Shown: positions 57,921 through 64,000 of the stretch, piece after piece
How the letters are laid out: the number at the start of each line of letters is the position of its first letter
How positions within the stretch are numbered: position 1 is the stretch's first letter
Source: Eumeta japonica
Taxonomy: Eukaryota > Arthropoda > Insecta > Lepidoptera > Psychidae
NCBI GenBank assembly: GCA_005406025.1
Contig: BGZK01001037.1
Span: 1-64,000, forward strand
DNA length: 64,000 nt
Reading direction: 5' to 3'
Notes under the pieces: model-generated
Told to the model about the DNA's origin: nothing
Database searches by the model: none
The model's input: the letters and a program-made list of their open reading frames with translations, nothing else
Position numbers and translations under genes: made by a program

Positions 57921-60900
57921 CGTATTATTTCAGTTTTCGTATATGGCGCGTCTAACATTGTTTATAATAAGCGATATGTGAAAAGTATCTTTATATATTT
58001 ACATCTCGCATGTAATGTGCATTATAGCTGCTGCGTGCTTCCGTGTGCTCTGCGCATTATACATACAATGTAGCAAACAACCCTTTTGTGGTTTTAATTT
58101 TAATCCGGCAATTCCTAAATGAACACGAAGGCACAATTTAGTACTTAAACTTGTGAATGCACATAATACTTTTTTGAAAGTTAAGCAAGACTTATGCATG
58201 CACAACTACATTTCAAATTATCATTTCGTGTGTTATTTTAAACTACTTTTCACTACAATTTATCTAATGATTCAAGTCTTGAGTGTAAACAAAAACAGTT
58301 TATTTTTGCATGCTGAACGTAATTACCGAATTTTGATACCACAACTCTATTTTATTGCTTAAATTGTCATTATCGTGATGTGAACTAGATATATGTGTTA
58401 GTCGAACCTAAAATCAAAATCAATTTACGTAATATACCGGCATCAAGACTAGAAAAAAAAACACTAAATTTGCCGTCAAAAAATATAATATTCTTTGTCT
58501 TTCAACGAAATTTTAGATCGAAAATGAACGTTTAAATAATTATGTAATTTGATGAGGGGGTGTGGACGCTGGACGGGATGCTCGTGAAGATTACAATGTT
58601 AATTTGTCTGTTGACGTAGATCCGCTTTCAATGAATGAAAACCCTTTTTGCTCTAACCTAGGGATACCCAGGTTTTCACGGAAGCGTTCATCTCAGATAA
58701 GGTCGTCTGCTAATACGGGCCGTCGTTAAGCATCTCCTATGATTTACGTCGCGCTAAGTGCTGTCAAGAAAACTGATAATATTTATTTCTTGTAACATAG
58801 GTATATTTTGGTAAAATATCTTTTACCTTGTCATTCTATTTAATAACCGTATTACACCTCAACACAACATCGTAATTGCTTTATGTTCCCTTTTTAATGA
58901 AATTTCTCGTGTCGTTTGTTATTACTGTCATATTATTTTTTTGTGTGTATTAAAACTCAACTGGTTCATTCATTTTATTTCAGAATTATAAATATGAATT
59001 AACATATTATTCAATAGATTTTTTATGAAGCTTTATCATAATCGTTTCAATAAATTCATCATAAACACCTCGAAATCTGCCCACTTAGCGATAGATATCG
59101 AATTATTTGTTTATTCTATATGAAGTGATACATCGTACGAAAAAATGGAAATTGATACATTTGAAACGAACATCGCGCATTTTCAAACTGGTCTAGGTAT
59201 AAGCATTGCAACCGTAAAAATTGAGTTTCATTTTGTGCACTAGTGTTTTCCAGATGCGCCGTAGAAATGAGCACGTAGAAGGGCGCTGCGAGCCGAAACA
59301 ATTGGCAAAGGTTTCTCTTTTCACGAACGCTAAAGCTTTAACGTTACAAATATTCATCTGCAACATTCAAATTTCGAACCCCTAGTCCACGTGACATTTC
59401 GTTAGCTAATGTCAACACCTTTAACACCTTAAACACAACACTAACCAATACATTTATCACTCTATTCTACTAGCGTTAACGACAATGAAAAGCTCGTCTG
59501 ACAGACGAGCAGGCCGACTGACTATCGTCTCGGTATTTATTAACGTTATTAAGACATTAGACGTAGATTTTCAATGTATAGGCACGGATCAAGTAAATTT
59601 TTAGTATAAGCAGTTTTGTAAATACTTTAATATAAATCTTTCGAATGTGACATTTTGTATTCCCACAGTTATTGTAATTATCGTCCGTTATATTAAATTT
59701 TTTGATTCACAAAATTTCAAAACTGTTTATGTGTAATATATTACAGGCATATAATGCATGTATGCGACATTAAGTCCAAATATTTCTTATTATTTGTGAT
59801 TGTTTTATATTTCGCACATTGCTAAGAAATTACAAATTTTACCCAATATTTTCTCTCTTATTTCATTTCCCAATTATTTTTCTTTTATTTTAGACATTCA
59901 GAAAGTCACATGTTTTTGTCACCTATCAATAAAATTATAATCTATACTAATTGGGGGTACTAGATTTTATTACTTGAAATCGGTTTCTTAAATAGATATA
60001 AATGTTTTAAATTACTAATTGCAGACAGACGGCACTACTGAGCTAAAATCTATGCCCAACAGCACCATATAAAATATGGAACATTATTTTCAACAAAGAA
60101 ACAACTAATAATTGTTGATAACATTTTATCGTTATCTAATCCACTTCTGTACTGCTTCCAGAATCAAAATATTGATAAACTAGCAGATTAAGTCTAAGTA
60201 TTAAAGATTTTCTAAAGTAATCGATTATTTATGATAAACTATAAGCTATTTATTAAGTAAACTACAACATTAATGTTTATATCTTAAGAACAGATTATGG
60301 ACAGACATAAAAAGAAACATCAAATTTTCAAATGTGGGTCTCCAATTTTATTATAGTCATAAAATGCCTTATTGCTCAGCGCACAAAAGACAACCAAAGT
60401 ATAATGTTTCTTCACCCACTATTGGTCATTTTAACCCCGCTTACGTAAATATAATTTAAAATCTCGTAACAGCGTAAAGTCGGTCGTGCAGAATATGTTA
60501 TATTTCAAATATTTCCCAACACTGATGTAGGTAAAAAGTCATAAAAAGAAAAATGATTTATTCATTATTGATTTAGGAATACTATGAAAATAGGTCTAAG
60601 CGGTTACTCTTTGGTCAAAAATTAAAGAAAATTAGGTCTAGTCTATGAATATCCGGCATCGAGACTACAATATTTTGAAACGTTCGATATCTATTGGGAA
60701 CGAATTCCATTTACATCATTAACGCTCGTCATTTACTTTTCACATGTCGACACTATTTTGAGAAGCTACGAACTGTTAACTTGGACACTCATTTCCTAGC
60801 TCCGTGCTATTACACTAACAAAAAGGGGATGGATTAAATATACCGAAATATTAGAAGTACTAAATTATATTATGTATAAGTTATACTAAATATAATTATT

Positions 60901-61331
60901 ATCATGCCGGAATAGATACGTATTGGATTATTACACTTTTTATTCTTCGAATCTAAATTGCAATATTAAAATATACCTGACAACTTTTATTATTATTCCA
61001 ACGACAACATAAGGCAATTTTATATACAAAACCGCCTCAAGTTTTGTATTACCAAAACTGTGTTCACATTTAAGCTTCGTACCCTTTCCGTAACTTGGAA
61101 GGAAAACGTAACATCATTTCCGTTTTCGTCTGTCCGTTTGTCACTCAGATTTATCTCGAAACTATAATGACCCAGAAATTAGAAATTTGCCATATCACCA
61201 TTAAAAATGTATAAAATATTTTTAACTTTTCAAATCAATGTTTGTTTAATTTGGTCATAAAAAAGTTGCATTTTTTTAATAGATCGTGTATATGTAGTTG
61301 ACCGTGTCAAATCATTTTGAAATTATTATAA
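57921..61331. other. Long AT-rich non-coding stretch
   Basis: No gene recognised. 59493-59511 is a small perfect hairpin (GCTCGTCTG, A, CAGACGAGC). TTTTATTTCAG at 58973-58983 is acceptor-like, but the sequence after it is AT-rich and not convincingly coding. Confidence 0.45.
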
Positions 61332-61363
61332 ATGGCTCTTTCAAACATAGATCTATTTGTAAG
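61332..61363. repeat. 32-bp near-palindrome centred on AGATCT
   Basis: GCTCTTTCAAACATAGATCT is followed by ATTTGTAAGAGC. Two positions per arm break perfect symmetry. Confidence 0.85.
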
Positions 61364-61899
61364 AGCTATTTTTAATGATTTCTAAACTACATATTTTATT
61401 CTTAATTTTAATTCCAGTGAGCAAAAACTATCACCCCCGACTTTCTGGATATGTAAAACTAAAAAATTAATATTACAAAAATTTGTATATATTGAGTTAC
61501 AGATTTCCTGTTAAGTATAGATTTTCTCATTGTTATTTCCATAGTTTTTTTTCTAGTAGGCCTGTTTTCTTTCTTTCAAATGCTCTAGATGTGTTTACAT
61601 ATTTTTGTTATAACCCTATAATAGCAAAATCACAGAATTGAACAATTTACTCTGAAATATAAGCATGTTTTCCAATTTTTCGTATACTTATCATACATTG
61701 TATAAAACGTTTAATATAAGGTAGACATCAAGCAATTTCAAACAGTGATTGCCTTAAAATGAACCTGAACAACATTAAAAAACACTTCTCTACCTCGATA
61801 CACCAAAGCCATACCTCACGTATCTAGATTTAAATACAATAGAAACGTTATTAAGGGCAAGTGTCAACATGTATTTATCAACAGCCATTTATCAACGAC

Positions 61900-62180
61900 G
61901 TAGGTATATCGAACGTTATTCATCTGCGACTGTGACGCAATTTGCCCACTCTACGTCACTGCTGCGCTAACCGAAGCGACATCTGAAACGATCGCACGTC
62001 ATCGCGCGCGGTGCACATGCGTCGTAGAGATTTATTGCTCTCGTAAACTGCAACATTACCCCGGCAATAAAGGGAAGCGCCCGAGTTTTACTGCAGAATC
62101 TATTTCTTAGCTGTCATAATATAGTCGTGACCTAGCTACCGCCCGTACAGCTCGATTCTTAGACATCGATCGTGCGGGTG
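61900..62180. promoter_or_regulatory. GC-rich block, possible regulatory element
   Basis: CpG-rich sequence with CCGGCAATAAAGGGAAGCGC (62061-62080), ATCGCGCGCGGTGCACATGC and GTGACGCAATTTGCCC. No open frame. It shares the CAATAAAGG motif with the 42.3-kb island. Confidence 0.3.
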
Positions 62181-62340
62181 GGTTCCCTAATACACATTTC
62201 TTCCGTCATAACAATACACTTTCCACATGCAAATTGTCTAGCGCCAAATCAAACAGTTGTCAACAAATCATAGAGCAATCTCACATAGGTGTGTTCTAAA
62301 AGGATACAATATTAAATAGCTTTTCAACGACTTATAATTT

Positions 62341-62700
62341 CTAGCTGCCACCCGCGACTTCGCCCGCGTGTATTTAACGAAAAACGTTTGTTCAGTTCGC
62401 AGAATTCACGAAAAGTTTATTTATGTAAATACGTATTTTAGTAGCGTGTACACGACTTACATTGCGTGACCGTAACTCTCAATAAACGGTTTAATTTTAA
62501 TCAGCTGCTTTTAATAAATAATATTTTTATTGGTTTAGCTGGTTTAAAAACAAATAATATTTATTTTGCTGTGTCGTTTCAATGTAAAATATAATTATTC
62601 GTTACGATAATTTCACTTAGTTAAAATCGGTCCAGCTTTTTTGGAGATAAGCCGGAACAAACGGACATATAGTCAGACCAAAATGTTCAAACCTTTTTTT
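62341..62700 (-). mobile_element. Helitron-like or RTE-like dispersed repeat
   Basis: The + strand opens CTAGCTGCCACCCGCGACTT and then CGCCCGCGTG, and closes near AAAATCGGTCCAGCTTTTTT and ACAAACGGACATATAGTC. This pair of phrases bounds a very common insect repeat. The strand is assigned from the CTAG end and is uncertain. Confidence 0.5.
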
Positions 62701-62704
62701 TTTG

Positions 62705-63040
62705 GTATAAATACTGTGTGAGCATGTGTGAAAAGTGTTTGAACATAAGGATTTAAAGGACAGACAATTTGAGTTTTATAGATATAACTATACATATTAT
62801 AAAACCGCTATATAAAACTCCTTTTACATGTATATAAAACTCCTAAAAACGCTATAAAACTACTCAAGTCATACTAAATTTCGACGGAAACTATTGAAAA
62901 GTAGTTTTTCATTGTATACGTCCCGTCCAAAAAAATACGATTAACATAATAATATCTCTCATCCGGTAACAAGAAATAAATTTATCGCTATAGATTAATG
63001 AGCGAACGGAGCAGTCGTCGTGACTCAATAACGCATTCAA
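62705..63040. other. AT-rich non-coding stretch
   Basis: Short diverged reiterations of TATAAAACTCC occur at 62812-62850. Nothing else recognised. Confidence 0.5.
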
Positions 63041-63175
63041 AACTATGTGAAATATGCATGAGCGGGCGATTGCGCGGACGTTTTGTCCGCCGGCCGGGGT
63101 GACCGCCGGCCGCCGCCGAGCCCGCGGGACGAAACTTTGATTGCCGCGCGCGCCCCCCGCCGCCATTGATATCCA
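63041..63175. promoter_or_regulatory. GC-rich block
   Basis: GCCGGCCGGGGTGACCGCCG and CCGCGCGCGCCCCCCGCCGC are flanked by TGAAATATGCATGAGCGG and CATTGATATCC. Minus-strand frames of 99 and 62 codons cover it, without domains. Confidence 0.3.
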
Positions 63176-64000
63176 AATAATATCATCTCGGATTCGAATT
63201 ATCCTCATTCCTATTCACGCTCACTCACTAGCTATACTCAATCTACATACATATATATATATATATAAGTGTCGCACTGAACATTATTTATTCGACAAGA
63301 ACACTCATTCACATTCCACGATTTCTTTAACTAAGTAGATATGAATAATACAGCTCAATGGCTCAATTATGTTCATAACAATTACTTCAACGTGAATGTT
63401 TTGAATTACCGATTGGACGGTCGATATACAAAGAGAAATTAATATTCTAATAATACCATTGTAATATTCACGTAATTGATTGATTTTGTACATTTGTCAA
63501 GGTGTCATATCACTTATAGTCTCGTTTTTTTTTTATAACATATAAATAGATGCTGTAATGTTAACTTACAGATTGTTATGACACAGCTTCGTGTCCGAGC
63601 AAGTGAAATAAGCTGGTAAAACTTATTTAAAGTTGTCGAATGTGACAGAATTAGTAACTATAGGGTAGTTTGTTTACGAACAATCAAAGATAAGCATGAA
63701 GTAAATATTGAATAACGAGTTGGCTGGTAAAATAATTGAATAATTAAGCTACTACGAATAGCAATAATATTTCTCAGGAAATTCAGTGGGATATCCATAA
63801 TAGAGTTCTGGTTCTTATAGTTATGCAGGTACTGTAGTTAAAGTTGGGTACGAGAGAAGAAATCAAAGTTGAATCAGTATAATGAAGATGTGACCCTTGT
63901 ACATGCGTGTAAAGTCTTCTTGAAAGAGAGACGTAAGAATAACGATATAAGAAAATGGTGTACTTTGGAAGATAGTGGCTATATAGAGCCGAAAGTGGTG
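63176..64000. other. AT-rich non-coding stretch to the window end
   Basis: Short TA run at 63248-63268. Nothing else recognised. Confidence 0.5.

Noticed and set aside
1..64000. CRISPR arrays, bacterial operons, rRNA genes
   Set aside because: No direct-repeat/spacer periodicity, ribosome-binding-site-led gene strings or rRNA-like blocks were seen; the sequence is clearly eukaryotic.

Overview
The window is eukaryotic, AT-rich and almost entirely non-coding. It looks like part of a lepidopteran (moth or butterfly) genome. The reasons are a tRNA-derived SINE of a type common in moths, dispersed repeats with GC-hairpin/CTAG ends, and GGTTCCG-bounded repeats. Several mariner lineages and a pogo/Tigger relic are also present, and there are no bacterial-style genes. 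The family assignments rest on recalled family features, because no database search could be run.

Only one stretch is supported as host protein-coding: a 150-nt internal exon at 50678-50827 (+) that encodes the start of a matrix metalloproteinase catalytic domain. No other exon of that gene was recognised, so most of the window is probably its very long introns or flanks. A strong juxtaposed acceptor/donor at 18333/18334 on the same strand is a candidate recursive (ratchet) splice site, or the acceptor of a 45-nt cassette exon.

Layout. 1-12 kb: repeats (Helitron-like pieces, a mariner end abutting a 'CGTGACAACG' element, a GGTTCCG repeat, a 61-bp tandem duplication, a SINE). 11.6-14.4 kb: GC-rich islands without a recognisable gene. 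15-17.7 kb: a nearly full-length dead mariner and a second GGTTCCG repeat. 19-25 kb: hairpins, a foldback and a perfect 46-bp palindrome. 25.9-26.9 kb: a second mariner. 28-36 kb: GC islands, a Helitron-like cluster, a nested foldback and a pogo relic. 36.2-37 kb: a tandem repeat whose units carry a GGACGTCC palindrome. 39-46.8 kb: further GC islands, a 60-bp TA microsatellite, one copy of a ~465-bp element and a foldback. 50.3-50.8 kb: a foldback element directly in front of the metalloproteinase exon. 52-52.7 kb: a third mariner. 54.9-55.3 kb: an almost identical inverted copy of the 44.0-kb element. 56-57.2 kb: miRNA-precursor-like hairpins. 57.5-64 kb: Helitron-like repeats and two small GC islands.

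There is no gene network to describe. The biology on offer is the splicing of a giant intron, mobile elements of different ages, and GC-rich islands that may be enhancers or promoters. Most open reading frames of 60-140 codons here are chance frames, often on both strands of GC-rich islands or antisense to dead transposases.
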